Origin: Posidonia oceanica
Lineage: Eukaryota; Streptophyta; Magnoliopsida; Alismatales; Posidoniaceae
Length of the DNA: 64,000 bases
Reading direction: 5' to 3'
Assembly (NCBI GenBank): GCA_037176725.1
Contig: JAZBRS010000029.1
Coordinates: forward strand, 121,243,001-121,307,000
Shown here: positions 34,507 to 45,518 of the stretch, piece by piece
Position numbering within the stretch: position 1 is the first letter of the stretch
How the letters are laid out: each line of letters starts with the position of its first letter
Notes under the pieces: generated by a model
Database searches by the model: none
Seen by the model: only the letters and a program-made list of their open reading frames with translations
What the model was told of the DNA's origin: nothing
Translations under genes and position numbers: made by a program

Positions 34507-35871
34507 TGTCCTTTTCTTTTTCTCTCTTTTTTTTTTCTTTTTGTACTTTCTTTTTTTTCTTTTTCTTTTTCCTTGCTTTTGTTTTTCTTTTTTTTTGCTT
34601 TTGCTTTTCTAGGCTATTATAGAGAATAAAAAAAAGGAAATTACAGACTCAAGGAATACTAATTAATACAGACTCTATGAAAGAAAGTTAACAAAAATTG
34701 AAATAGTTTATGCTTATAATCCTGTGATCAGTAATGGGCAGAATCCCCTTGCAAGCAATGCACTGAAACGTGAGGTTCCCTGTAGTCGCCTGTATCACAA
34801 GTGGCCAAACAAGTCACCGATTGTACTGGTGGCTGAGCGAGGTGCCTCCTGAACAAGCGGCTGTGCCCCTTGTTCAGTCAACAAACCCGGTCCGTCTTGG
34901 ACAGACCACGTAACAGTCAAGAAAGAAAATGAGAGCAGGTTTCAAACAATGCGTCACTTTTACTTTTTTAAGTGTTTAATTAATGAATTGATTAATTAAA
35001 CCTTCGTGGGTCACAAGCAACTGGGATTGGTTGGCTTTAAAGTACTCCTCCTTGACCTTCTCTAGGGTCCACCAAGAGGGGCCTAGATGAGGGGCTTGTC
35101 TCTCTAAAGAGGGACCCTCCACCTAGAATTCTGTCCTTAGGCTTGGCACTTAACAAACCATGAAGCAGGAAGTAAACACGAAGTACTAAGGTGTAAAGTA
35201 TCTACCAAGTTTCACTATTGGCTCAGGGAGAGAGAGGAGCCAACAACAACACTTGGGACACCTTGAGATCTTGATCTAACTATTGCAGCTAACATTGAGT
35301 ATGGGAGAGCGACTTGCACTGGCCCGGGTTCGCTCAAGTTAATTGTTCTAGCTAGAGGAAGACTTCCTCAAGGGACTTCCACTTTAATACTAAACAATTA
35401 GTTTCCACCTTAAGGGTGGACACAAGTAAGTCTAAAAACTGTTAAAAAACTAAAACATAGTGGACATGGAGAGTTGTTTTTAATTTTTTTTAATGCTACT
35501 ACAAATCTAAAAGTACAACACAAAATACAGGAAAAAAGCCAAAGGTCTGCAGTAAAAAATGGACTAGTGAAGTCGCCTGTACAAATGCCGTCTCTGTCAG
35601 TTGCCCTGTGGAGGAGCGGCTAGGACAGGCACTTCTAGGACAGGTGGCTAGCAGCACAGTGTTCTGACCTCAGTCAAATGGTCCCAGCTGTTGGAGCTTG
35701 GGATTTTACTGATGTTAGAAATAGAAGAAGAGAAAAAAACGAGAAAAGGTTTGGGATATCGTGAAAACCTAAGTGTACGATTACCCGAACCCAAAAAACT
35801 ACTCCTAGATCTATGAGAATAATGGAAAGGAAGTAAGCAAGTAACTTACGTAGCACGAGGGTTGGCTAAAG
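34507..35871 (-). other. Leader of element E
   Basis: A non-coding leader of about 1.36 kb between PBS and ATG. It is purine-rich just before the ATG (34507-34610). It includes GTAAGT (35841-35846, minus strand), a good splice-donor match, inside one arm of a long-range inverted repeat. No gene seen. Confidence 0.5.
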
Positions 35872-36090
35872 TCAAGTCCCACCGTGATCGCCACTTCTGT
35901 CTGTAGTGTGGAATTTGGGGGGTGTGTTTTGAGAAGATGTCAGCTCTTCCACGACGTCGACAGCTTTTGTTGTGATCGCCACTCGCCTTTGGGCAGACAA
36001 GACATCTGGGGGGAGATTATGATGATGTGGGTCCTCGAACCACTAGATCGACGGCAGCATGTTGTCTAGTGGCTTCCTCGTGCTACGTAA
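35846..36090. other. 15-bp long-range inverted repeat around the PBS of element E
   Basis: TTACGTAGCACGAGG (35846-35860) and CCTCGTGCTACGTAA (36076-36090) are exact reverse complements and enclose the LTR end and PBS. In element RNA they could form a closing stem around the primer-binding domain. Confidence 0.75.
35872..35893 (-). other. Primer-binding site of element E
   Basis: On the minus strand TGGCGATCACGGTGGGAC plus TTGA. Its complement looks like a tRNA 3' end with a T-arm-like CCCAC, an acceptor strand and CCA, closest to plant tRNA-Arg types by memory. Confidence 0.6.
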
Positions 36091-36494
36091 ATTCCTTCCT
36101 TTCCTTCAAAACAAAACAACATAGATCTAAATTAGCTTAAGTGTAGTAGTCAGCAACCGAAGTGAATGAAACGACATGACTAAAAGAAAACAAATACTGA
36201 CCAGGGGTTGTTCCCCACATGCATATGCTATGAGTCCTATGCTAAGGAATGTAAAAATGCAATAAGAAATTAGATTGGAAGAAGATACTCCCTTTCACCC
36301 TTATGCTGTATGCAATGAGGTTGGAAGGAAGCACAGTCGGAGCTCCGATGTAGCTGGAGATTCCTGGGATCGGAGGTAGAAGCTCAGGTTGGTAGCCTAT
36401 TGGGGAGAGGAGATAGAGTTTCTGGATTGAAAATCTAGCTCTCTGAAGGTGGTTCACAACTGACAGCGCTCTACCTCTTTTGGAAATTCCTCTC

Positions 36495-36588
36495 TGGGGG
36501 GGATTTCTCTCTCAAAAATTCTGACCGGGGGGAATTTCTCTCTCAAAAACTCCGACCGGGGGGGATTTCTCTCCCAAAAATTCCGACC
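36495..36588 (-). repeat. Three-copy 30-31 bp tandem repeat in the E LTR
   Basis: Three copies of a unit reading (plus strand) GGGGGGATTTCTCTCTCAAA and a following AATTCTGACC. They lie just downstream of the TATA box on the minus strand, so they would be in the transcribed leader. Confidence 0.85.
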
Positions 36589-36612
36589 CTCAAACCACCA
36601 GCCTAGGGGGTC

Positions 36613-36620
36613 TATTTATA
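36613..36620 (-). promoter_or_regulatory. TATA box of the E LTR
   Basis: TATAAATA on the minus strand, in the context CTATAAATAGACC. It is the only strong TATA box in this LTR and sits between U3 repeats and the downstream tandem repeat. Confidence 0.7.
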
Positions 36621-36651
36621 GACTCTAGGGGTGTGGGGACAGTTGGAGTTT

Positions 36652-36666
36652 AGAAAATTCTAGAAA
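36652..36666 (-). promoter_or_regulatory. Perfect three-unit heat-shock element upstream of the E TATA box
   Basis: The sequence fits nGAAnnTTCnnGAAn at every required position (plus strand GAAAATTCTAGAA, 36653-36665). It lies about 32 bp upstream of the TATA box. Plant heat-shock factors bind such sites, and the Arabidopsis element ONSEN is activated through similar LTR sites. Confidence 0.65.
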
Positions 36667-37509
36667 AATGGCAATTAGGCTTAGCCACTGGTTCAAAAGG
36701 CGACTAAGGCTAGCAACTGCTCAATCAAAATGTGGGACGAACCGGGAACGAGGCCACGATTGTTAGTCGTCGGTTGAGCTAGCGCCTAATGGTCGAGGGG
36801 GGAGTGGGAAATAACTGTGGAAAAGCGATTCAAAAGGAGCCACGATTGGTAGTCGCCGCATGGAGTGACGCCTAATGGTCAAGGATCGTGGGAAGACCGA
36901 GGCAGTTCCACAACCGCTCAGCCGCTCGATGAGCTAGCGCTTGAGGGTTGAGAGGATCGTGTGAAGCAATTGCTGCCCACGATCGCCTAGTCGCCTTTCC
37001 AGGTGGTGTCCTCATGGGTCGCCTCCTCAAAGGGCTTCTGACTGAGCTGCCTCCTCAGATGGCTTCTAGAGAAGTCGGCTGGGCAATGGGCGATGGGCCT
37101 AATCGCCGCTTTAGGCGACAACTATATGAGTCGCCTCCCCAACTGGCTACTATCAAGCTTAGGTCATTTCTAGCCCTTTTTCTGGGTTTTTGTTAGAGGA
37201 AACAAGATAGAAGGCCGGGAAACTACAAATAGTCTATGAAATCAAGGAGGCATCTCTGTTAACTCAAATCTAATTTTAAATCTGAGTAGAAGTGAAGGAT
37301 ACCCAGGGTACTCGGACTTGTTACGAGTCTGAGTGAGTTAGCTCTTCCACAGCCAACAACCTGGGTCTAGGTAGGCTCAAGTGATGCCTTAAAGAAGTCA
37401 AGGAATATCCAAGAGATGTGTAATCAAAACTTAGGCACGAGATTTGGGGCGCCTCAAGGTTTCTATCCTTAGAAGAACTCTTAGAAATGCGAAAATAGGA
37501 TATCTAACA

Positions 37510-38713
37510 TGCCAGTTGGGCCGGAATTTTCCTCGGTCGTCGGGATCCCCTGGTTGAAACTTCTGGGCCTAACCTTCTACAGGTATGCTCTAGCCAAGTG
37601 CTTCTGGTAGCACTGAGCATGATGTATGGCCTGCAGCCTATGCTCATCGATCAGGTTCAACTGGATGTAGCGGTCTTCGACCCATTCTACTTCTTCCAGC
37701 TCAGCTTCTCATAGGATCCGCAGTGAGGGGATCTCTACTTCAACAGGCAGCACTGCCTCCATGCCGTACACCAGAGAGTATGGGGTGGCTCCTGTTGAGG
37801 TTCGGACTGATGTCTTGTACGCCTAAAGTGCGTACGGAAGCTTGTCATGCTAGTCCTTCAGAGTCTCTGCCATCTTTTTCAAGATTTTGATAAGGTTCTT
37901 GTTGGCAGACTCTACTGCACCGTTCATTTGTGGCCGATAAGGCAAGGATCGGTGGTGCTTGATGTTGAAGCTCTGCAGGTAGTTTTCGATCCTCTTGGCT
38001 ATGAAGTTTGTGCCGTTATCAGAGATGAGCACGTGTGGGACTCCATACCGGGCTATGATATTGTTTCTAATAAATTTCTCAGTAGCCACGGCAGTAACTG
38101 TCTTGTAGGAGGCCGCGTCCACCCACTTGGTAAAGTAGTCGATCGCCCCCAGAATGTAGCGATGACCGTTGGAAGTTGGTGGGTGTACGTCGCCAATGAC
38201 ATTGATCCCCCAGGTGGAGAAAGGCCATGGCGATGACATGCTATGCAATTCCTGTGGGGGAGCGTGTATGAAGTTCCCATGGATTTGGCAGCTATGGCAT
38301 TTGCGCACATATTGGCAGCAGTCTGCCTCCATGGTTGACCACAAGAAGCCTTGGAGCATAATATTCTTAGTCAGCAACACACCATTCATGTGAGGGCCGC
38401 AGGTCCCTGCATGGACTTGGAGCATTAGTGTGTCGGCCGCCTTTTTGTCTACACAACGTAGGAGCATCTGGTTGTAAGATCTTCTGTACAGATGTCCTGC
38501 CCCTATCACGTACTTTGATGCCAGAGGCGCCAAAGTCTTTCTGTCTATTGCTGAGGCGCCAGGTGGGGGGCTGCCAGATTCTTGGAAGACTTTAATGTCA
38601 TGATACCATGGAAGTTCCTCTGCTGGATCCGCTTCCTCGATAGCCATGCAGTGTGCAGGCTGTTCCACACGAGAGATTGATGCATCCACTGCACGGCCTT
38701 CGGGTATGGAGAG
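37510..38713 (-). pseudogene. Element D pol, integrase part (interrupted on both sides)
   Basis: On the minus strand this carries the segment between RNase H and integrase, the integrase zinc finger and the D-D-E core (SDNGTNF, then NGAVES, near 37900-38030). It ends within the integrase C-terminal module (GRGK near 37535) where E is inserted. It joins the other D half (63008-64000) across element C. Several stops are visible in the last 350 bases (for example TAG near 37825), so the copy is decayed. The frame between 37850 and 38713 is open. Confidence 0.88.
38709..38713. repeat. Left target-site duplication of element C
   Basis: GAGAG next to the LTR end at 38714. It pairs with GAGGG at 63008-63012, matching at four of five bases. 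Confidence 0.7.
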
Positions 38714-41700
38714 TGTAGTAATCCCGGTGTTCGGATCGTACATGCACGCTGCCAAAGCTCGCGTGCATCGATCGGAATCAGGTTCACTATTAGCGGGTGT
38801 ATCCGAGAAGGAAGACTTGACTCGAAAACACTTAAAAAAGGAAAAAAAGGAAAGAAAAGGGGAAGATAAGATAAATCAGAGTCGCCACCATGTCTATTAA
38901 GTCGGGAGACAAGGAAAATCGGGGAAATGCGTGAATAAACACGCAAAACCAAGCAAAAGATACAATACGATGCAAAGTAGATGAAATGATATGCAATGAG
39001 ATGCAAATGATGTGACTCGTGCCTAGGATAAGGGCAATATGGTCATTGTGGGCCATGAGAAAGGGCAAGAACTCCTGTTATGTGTGGGGAAGGTGTTAGG
39101 CACCCCCGACACGCCCGAGAATCGGTCTTTCTAGGCTTACGCTCGCATACGCAGGGAAATGCATGTTTTGAATGCCAAAGTGCCATGAATGCCAAATTAG
39201 ATGCTCAAAGGTGTGCTCTAAGTGATGAAATGCGTGCAAGGAATTAAACGTGCAATCTAAGTGCTCAGTAGCACTGTCTGTGTTCCAAACCGGGCGAACC
39301 CTGGTACGTGAGAACTCTAGGCAGTAAGCATCACTACCCTAAATGCAAATGCAGGTGATAAAACAAAACGACGGTAAAATCATACACATGCAAGCGACAT
39401 GCAAAGGAAAACAACAGTAAACACGCAAAACGGTGCGAGAAACGAAAGCAGGCACGCAAAATGATGCAAAGGCGAAGGAAAACAAGAGCGGGCATGCAAA
39501 ACAATGCAAATGCAAGCAAGAGCAGACGCAGGTACGCAAAACAATGCAAATGCAAGCAAAATAGGTGTGGGCACGTAAAACATTGCAAATGCAAGCAAAA
39601 CAGGATGCGGGCACGCAAAACAATGCAAATGTATGCAAAAGTGCTAAGGATGCTTGAATGAGTGCAAGGATGCAAGGTGCCATGATATGGGAATGCAAAT
39701 GCATGCAAAAATGCAATGCAGAGACCTAAACGTAATTAGGAGAGACTATAGGGGGCCAGATGCAATTAAATGCAAACCTAGGGGCCAATATGCAATGCAA
39801 ATGCAAACTCGGGGGCCTAGATGCAAGGCAAATGCAAAACTAAGGGCCTATATGCAATGCAAATGCAAACTCAGGGACCTGTATGAAATGCAAATGCAAA
39901 CTCAGGGGCCTAGATGCAATGCAAATGCAAACCTGGGGACCTGTATGAAATGCAAATGCAAACTTAGGGACCTAGATGTGATTATTTTAAAAGCCAAGGG
40001 GTCAAATGCAATGCATAAAACAAAATGTACGCTGTGAATGGACATGGATGCAAATAAAGTAAAATGCTAGTGTTTTATGCAATGCAATAAGGTAAAATGC
40101 AAATTAAATGATATGTCTAACAAGCAGAGGACTGAAAAGTAATAAAAGCATAATACAGTATAAAAAGTGCAATGTAATATGGTAAAGTATGAGATTAAAT
40201 GATTTCCAACTGAATAGAGGACTTTAAAGTAATAACAATAAAATACAAAATAAAACATGCAATGCAGTATGGTAAACTTAGAATTTAAATGATTGATAAA
40301 CAAAACAGAGGACTGAAATGTAAATAAAATAAATTGCAGAAGATAAATGCAATGTAATAAGATAAAAACATGAAATTAAATGATTTTAACAACTGCAGGA
40401 CTTGAATGTAAAGAAAACAAGTTACTGGACTAAAACTAAAGGATGCTAAAAGATTTTGAACTGCAACAGGACTAAGATGTAATAAAAATAAAAGACAGGA
40501 ATTAAAAACAATACAATATAGTTTTATTCAGGAATTAAATGAAACTTAAACTACGACTGGACCTAAAAGTAATAAAACAAAACTACTGGAATTAATTTTA
40601 ATGCATCTAACCAAACTAAAATTGAAACTATACAGATGAACAGTGCTACAGTTAACTGCAGGCGGCAGCAGGTCTGGCTGGAGAAGAAGGCTGACCACGG
40701 CGGCGGAGGCTAGCGTGCGGCGGCGTAGAGTTGTTTGGAGGCTGGAGGAGACTTCCCTAGAGGTCGCGGTGGGCTTGGCGGTGCATGACGGCGTCTGAGG
40801 TGGCCTGACGACGGCGGCGGAGCTCTGCAGAGGGCTGTTGGAGGTGGTCTGGCTGTTGGAGGCAACATCGGCAGAAGGGGAGAGCAGGGTGGTGCTCCTG
40901 GGACCTGGGCGGAGCTCGGAGCACGGTCGGGAGGAGCTACGGATGCCTGGAGCACGGCCGGCACAGATTCAGCTCGCCGGAGAAGACGACCTCGCGGCAG
41001 CGGCGACTTGACGAACTAGGGGCCAAAACCTAGATCTAAGGGGCTGGGAAGCAACAGAGGGCTAAAACTAAGCTACTAGTAAGAAGAAATACTTGTTTGC
41101 GCTGCTGGATCGTTCCCCCGACCTCAGTCGGTTATGTAGGAGTCGGCGGAGGTGGTGGCACTGCTGTGGGCGTCTTTGGCGGCACGCGACAGCAGGGATC
41201 AGTTGCTGGTGCTCCTCTAGAGCTTAGGAGCTGAACAGAAGTAAGTTTTCGGGCTTGCAGGTGGAGATGGATTTTTTGGGTGCTGTTGGTGGAGCTATAG
41301 GTTGCTAGGGTGGAATGTTTCTCTCTAGGCTAAGCGGATTCCTCCGGTGGCTCGCTGGAGGTTTAGTGAAGGTGGAGGAGGGATTGAATTGGGTTGGAAG
41401 GCTGCTCTGGGGGGAGTTTGAGGTTTTGGTCATTTCGGGTGGAAATGTGGTCGTAGGTGTTTGTGGTGGTGTGTGGGAGATGCTGGGTGTTTCAAGCTGA
41501 GGTGAGGGGTGGTCTGAGATGGTGGAGGTTCAGGGAGTATTGGGCTGAGTTTGGAGGAGATGGCGTGGGCTGAGGGGTGAGAATTTTCAAGTGGAAGGGC
41601 GTTCTGGGTGTGAGCGAGGAAACTGGGTGTTTGGGGTTGGTTTCTGGGTTCTGGAAGCGCAAGGAGGGAGGAGGGGATTCTAGGTGTTTGGGTGTGTATC

Positions 41701-43524
41701 TGGGGAGTGGAATGCAGGAGTTGGGGAGTTGGGAGGGGGCTGGTTGCTGGTCGGGAGAGGATTTGGAATTCTAGAAGAGGAGGAAGGAGGCTCTGGTTCT
41801 CTCTTGCTCTCTCAATTGCACAGAAAAACGGTGGAAGGAGAAGGCGAAGCTACTGGTTTTATCTGGAGGGGAGCACTCGAGTGTGGATTCAAACCACGAG
41901 CGTGGGGAGGAGGAAGCTGTGAGAGGGAGGCCTGCCGGACAGGACGCACGACAGCTGGTAGTAACTGCCGCAGAGGGTGTGTCGGCGAAGGACGGGCGGG
42001 CTTGTGAGAGGCTGTGAGTGTAGGGGTGGTAGGCGAGGGTGAGTTGACGATGGGGGGAGATTTGAATCACAAGGGAAAGCTGAGGAGGAGGAGGAGCTGG
42101 CTGAAGGTCGTGGGCCTGAGGAAGAAGAAGGAGAAGGCCGGGGAAAAAGAAGAAAAGGAAGAAGAAGAGAAGGTGGGCCGGGTTGGGCCGAAGCTGGAAA
42201 AAAAAAAAGAAAAAAGAAAGGGGAAGGTTGGCAATGGGCTAGGCCGGATGAGAAAAAGTGAAAAGGAGAAGAAGAAATAAAAGGGGAAGGAAAGAAGGAG
42301 GAAAAGAAGGAGAAAAAGAAGAAGAAGGTTTGAAATAAAGGGGGGTTTGGAAATAGTTTTAAAGTGGTTGGTTTTTAGGTTAAGTTTTTTAATTAGGGTT
42401 TAGAAGATTGTTTTTAAAATTTTTTAATTAGGGTTTGAAGGGGTTTTAGTGATTGTTTTGTTTTTTAGTTTAAGTTTTAATACTTGTTTTTCTTAAGTTT
42501 TTCTTTTAATTGTTTTTAAGTTTGTTTTAATTGTTTGTTAAGTTTTTCTTTCGATTATTTTTATGTTTGTTTTAGGTTTTTCTTTGGATTATTTTTATGT
42601 TTGTTCTAGGTTTTTCTTTTGATTATTTTTATGTTTGTTCTAGGTTTTTCTTTTGATTATTTTTAAGTTTGTTTTACTTATTAAGTTTTTCTTTTTTTAA
42701 AGTTAGATTTTTTTAATTGTTTTTCTTAAGTTTATGTTTTAATTGTTTTTTAGGTTTGTTAATTGTTTGTTGTTTGTTTTTTAATTGTTTATCCTAGGTT
42801 CTTTGATTGTTTCTTTTTTCTAGGTTTTTCTTTTGATTGTTTTTAAAAGGGTTTTTTCCTTTTGTTTGTTTTTAATTATATTTTTCTTTTGTTGGTTTTA
42901 ATTGTATTTTTCTTTTGTTTGTTTTAATTGTGTTTTTCTTTTGTTTGTTTTAATTGTATTTTTCTATCGTTTGTTTTAATGGTATTTTTAGATTGTATTC
43001 TTAGTTTTTAGTTGCTCTTTAACTCGATTTTTCTTCTAATTGTTTGTCCAAGTTTTTTAATTGTTTTTTAAGGTTTTGATTTGTTTCTTCTTGTGTTTTC
43101 TTTTTTAATTGGGGTTTTAGGGTCTTTAATTTGTTTTTTATTATGTTTTTCCTTTGATTAATTGTTTTCTTGTTAAGTTTTTTTTTAATTAGGGTTTTTA
43201 GGTTTTCTTTTAATTGTTTTCTTTCTTTTTTTTTTCTAAGCTTTTGAAGTGCTTTTCTAGGGTTTTCATGGGAGGGTTTTCCTAGGGTTTTTAGTGGGTT
43301 CTTTTCTAGGGTTTTTGGAGGGTTTACCTAGAGTTTTTAGTGGGTTCTTTTCTAGGGTTTGAATTGGATTTTCTCTTAGGTTTTTGTGATTGATTTTAGG
43401 GTTTTGGTGAAAAGGATTTAGGGTTTTGGTTTGAGGTGGGTTTTTGTTTGAAAAGGATTTAGGGTTTTTGAAGCCACTAGAGAGAGATTCCACTAATTCA
43501 GTCTGTTAAAATGGGGTGTCTACA
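38714..43524 (-). repeat. 3' LTR of element C, 4811 bp
   Basis: On the minus strand it begins TGTAGACACCCC (43524) and ends ATTACTACA (38714). It is colinear with the LTRs of B at both ends. The CGTTTTGCG-type minisatellite is short and degenerate (about 39420-39640), while a repeat around ATGCAAATGCAAAC is expanded (39730-39980). A GC-rich block lies at about 40640-42290. The conserved GGGGAAGGTGTTAGGCACCC motif (plus strand) starts at 39086. Confidence 0.93.
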
Positions 43525-43595
43525 GATGCCCCTCGCTGAGCGAGGTCAAGCGAAGCGAGGCCGCTGCTCAGGGTTGACAAGACACCCCACCTGAC
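43505..43595 (-). promoter_or_regulatory. Inverted repeat spanning polypurine tract and LTR start (element C)
   Basis: The arms (plus strand) are GTTAAAATGGGGTGTC (43505-43520) and GACACCCCACCTGAC (43581-43595). The polypurine tract GAGGGG plus CATC lies between them (43525-43534, read on the minus strand). The pairing core TGGGGTGTC/GACACCCCA is conserved with A and B. Confidence 0.8.
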
Positions 43596-44064
43596 CGGCG
43601 AGAGCACAAAATTGTTATCGGCGTGAGTCACTTATTCGGCAGATGCACCGAACGTCGTGGCCTGTCGCCGTAATGCAAAATGCAGATGCAGATGTGAATG
43701 CTGATGGAATGCAATGCGACTATCTAGCATGCGATGCGATAACTAGAAAAATGCAGGACTGATGTAGAAGGAAGCTAAAAGGAAAACAGCGATGCAACGC
43801 AAAAATCTGGAGGCTCACCCAGACTTACGCAACAAATGGCACTGGACAAGACTGACGGGCATGCCGACTGGGTAGTGAGGTCTACCAACCCAGAGAGGGG
43901 GCAGAAAGAGGTGGCCTGTCCCTACCTAAGGGAGCAAGGCGGCTAGGGCCGCGCAGCAGGGGGCAAACAAGAACAAAAGAGGTGCGAGAGGAGAGGGGCA
44001 CCTTCCCTTACCACGAAGACATGCGGGACTTCGTCCTCCTGGAACAAAGTCGCGCGAAGGATGT
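43596..44064 (-). other. Short unique region before the polypurine tract of C
   Basis: Non-coding. Parts near 43596-43800 resemble the stretch just upstream of the A and B polypurine tract (TGCATCTGCATTTTGC-type words). No gene or repeat array seen. Confidence 0.45.
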
Positions 44065-45022
44065 GATAAGATATCGGACTTATCAGCCGAAGGTGATGAG
44101 TTTCGGGTCATCAGCTGGGAAGTGATGTTTTACAGTTCATCAAACCAGAAGGGTGATAGTTACTGGGTATCAGCCGGAAAACACAATTGCGCAAGATAGT
44201 TTCGGATATCAGCTGGAAGAATGATGAGTTTCGGATCATCAGCCGAAGAGTGACGTTTTACGGATCATCAAACCGGAAAGCGATGTTTTACAGATCATCA
44301 AACCGGAAAGCGATGTTTTACGGATCATCAAACTGGAAAGCGATGTTTTACGAATCATCAAACCGGAAAGCGCAATCGTGAGTGATAGTTACTGGATATC
44401 AGCCGGAAAATGCAAATGCTCGTGATAGTTTCGGATATCAACCGAAGAGTGATGAGTTTTGGATCATCAGCCAAAGAGTGATGTTTTACGGATCATCAAA
44501 CCGGAAAGCGATGTTTTACAGATCATCAAACTGAAAAGGGGCATTTGCGAGTGATAGTTACTGGATATCAGCCGGAAAACACAACTGTAGGTGATAGTTT
44601 CGGATATCAGCAGAAAGAATGATGAGTTTCGGATCATCAGTCGAAGAGTGATGTTTTACGGGTCATCAAATCAGAAAGCAATGTTTTACAGTTCATCAAA
44701 CCAGAAGGGGTGCAGTTGTGAGTGATAGTTACTGGATATCAGCCGAAAGAGTGATGAGTTTCGGATCATCAGCCAAAAGAGGTGCTTGAGTTGATTGATA
44801 AGATATCGGACTTATCGGTCGGAAGATGAATGGATGATAAGATATCAGACTTATCGGTCGGAAGATGAATGGATGATAAGATATCAGACTTATCGACCGA
44901 CAGATGAATGGGTGATAAGATATCGGACTTATCGGCCGGTAAATGAATGGGTGATAAGATATCGGACTTATCGGCCAGCAAATGAATGGGTGATAAGATA
45001 TCGAACTTATCGACCGGCAAAT
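44065..45022 (-). repeat. Hairpin-repeat array in the 3' untranslated region of C
   Basis: Two zones. At 44797-45022 about six copies of a 39-bp unit each contain GATAAGATATCGGACTTATC. At 44065-44790 many units have the form GATG/GATA, a short loop, then CATC/TATC (plus-strand examples GATGAGTTTCGGATCATC at 44223-44240 and GATGTTTTACAGATCATC at 44282-44299). It is the counterpart of the arrays in A and B, but with different units amplified. Confidence 0.85.
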
Positions 45023-45116
45023 GAAGGTTTTGCGAGAGCAGATCATCCCGTGATATCTAGGAATATCATGGGGGAAAGATGGGGGGAATGATACCAAGGG
45101 GCCGTCAAAAAAGATG

Positions 45117-45143
45117 CCCCTGGTATCAAGATGATACCAAGGG
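45117..45143 (-). other. 12-bp hairpin (element C)
   Basis: The plus-strand arms are CCCCTGGTATCA (45117-45128) and TGATACCAAGGG (45132-45143). The only non-Watson-Crick pair would be a G-U wobble in the element RNA. It is homologous to the hairpins at 5379 and 26206. Confidence 0.8.
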
Positions 45144-45518
45144 TATCGCCAGCACGTCCTTGGCGTCGAAAACGAAAGGTAGAGACAAAATTGACGCGTT
45201 TGTCAAACGAGTAGTTTAGGGTACCAACCCCTGGGAGAAGATTCGGGTGGCGCTTGGCGGCCTTGCTTGTATTGATGGCGCGGGTCAGCACTTGGATTGA
45301 TTGAGGAGGACTTTCCCATGGCGTTTGGTAGCGAGTCTGGCCAGGGCCCTACAATATGATTGGCACGAACATGCATGCATTGGAGCAGACTTGAAATGCA
45401 AACAAGTGGCACAAAACGCCTTTGTATTGATAGAGCTTTGATTACATGCCTGTGGCAGGCCAAAAGATACAGCATAAAAACTAAACAAGCAAATAGCTAT
45501 ACATGTGCCCTAGTTGAT

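Larger units (their letters stand above)
34180..37509 (-). mobile_element. Element E: 5' end of an unrelated LTR retrotransposon, cut by the A/B array
   Basis: Reading on the minus strand: LTR (37509-35898), PBS (35893-35872), leader (35871-34507), and an ORF from ATG 34506 that is cut at 34180 by LTR2. At the other side the LTR begins TGTTAGATATCC exactly where homology to D pol stops (37510). E is therefore inserted in D pol, and the rest of E must lie left of element A, outside the window. I cannot assign the family (copia or gypsy) from what is present. Confidence 0.7.
35898..37509 (-). repeat. 5' LTR of element E, about 1.6 kb
   Basis: On the minus strand it begins TGTTAGATATCC (37509) and most likely ends GACA (35898), four bases before the PBS. 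It contains a U3 with directly repeated segments (about 36755-36950, core CGCCTAATGGTC), a heat-shock element, a TATA box and a tandem repeat downstream of the TATA box. The start is sharp, because D pol homology begins at the next base. The end is less certain (ACTACA seven bases further inside is an alternative). Confidence 0.65.

Noticed and set aside
38545..38755. Apparent fusion protein joining LTR-encoded residues (DPNTGITT) to pol
   Set aside because: It is read across the junction between the C LTR end (38714) and D pol, and so is an insertion artefact.
40890..42280. Open frames in the GC/G-rich part of the C LTRs (also 60890-61876), including a 295-codon frame
   Set aside because: They lie in LTR sequence, differ between the two LTR copies by indels and show no domain.
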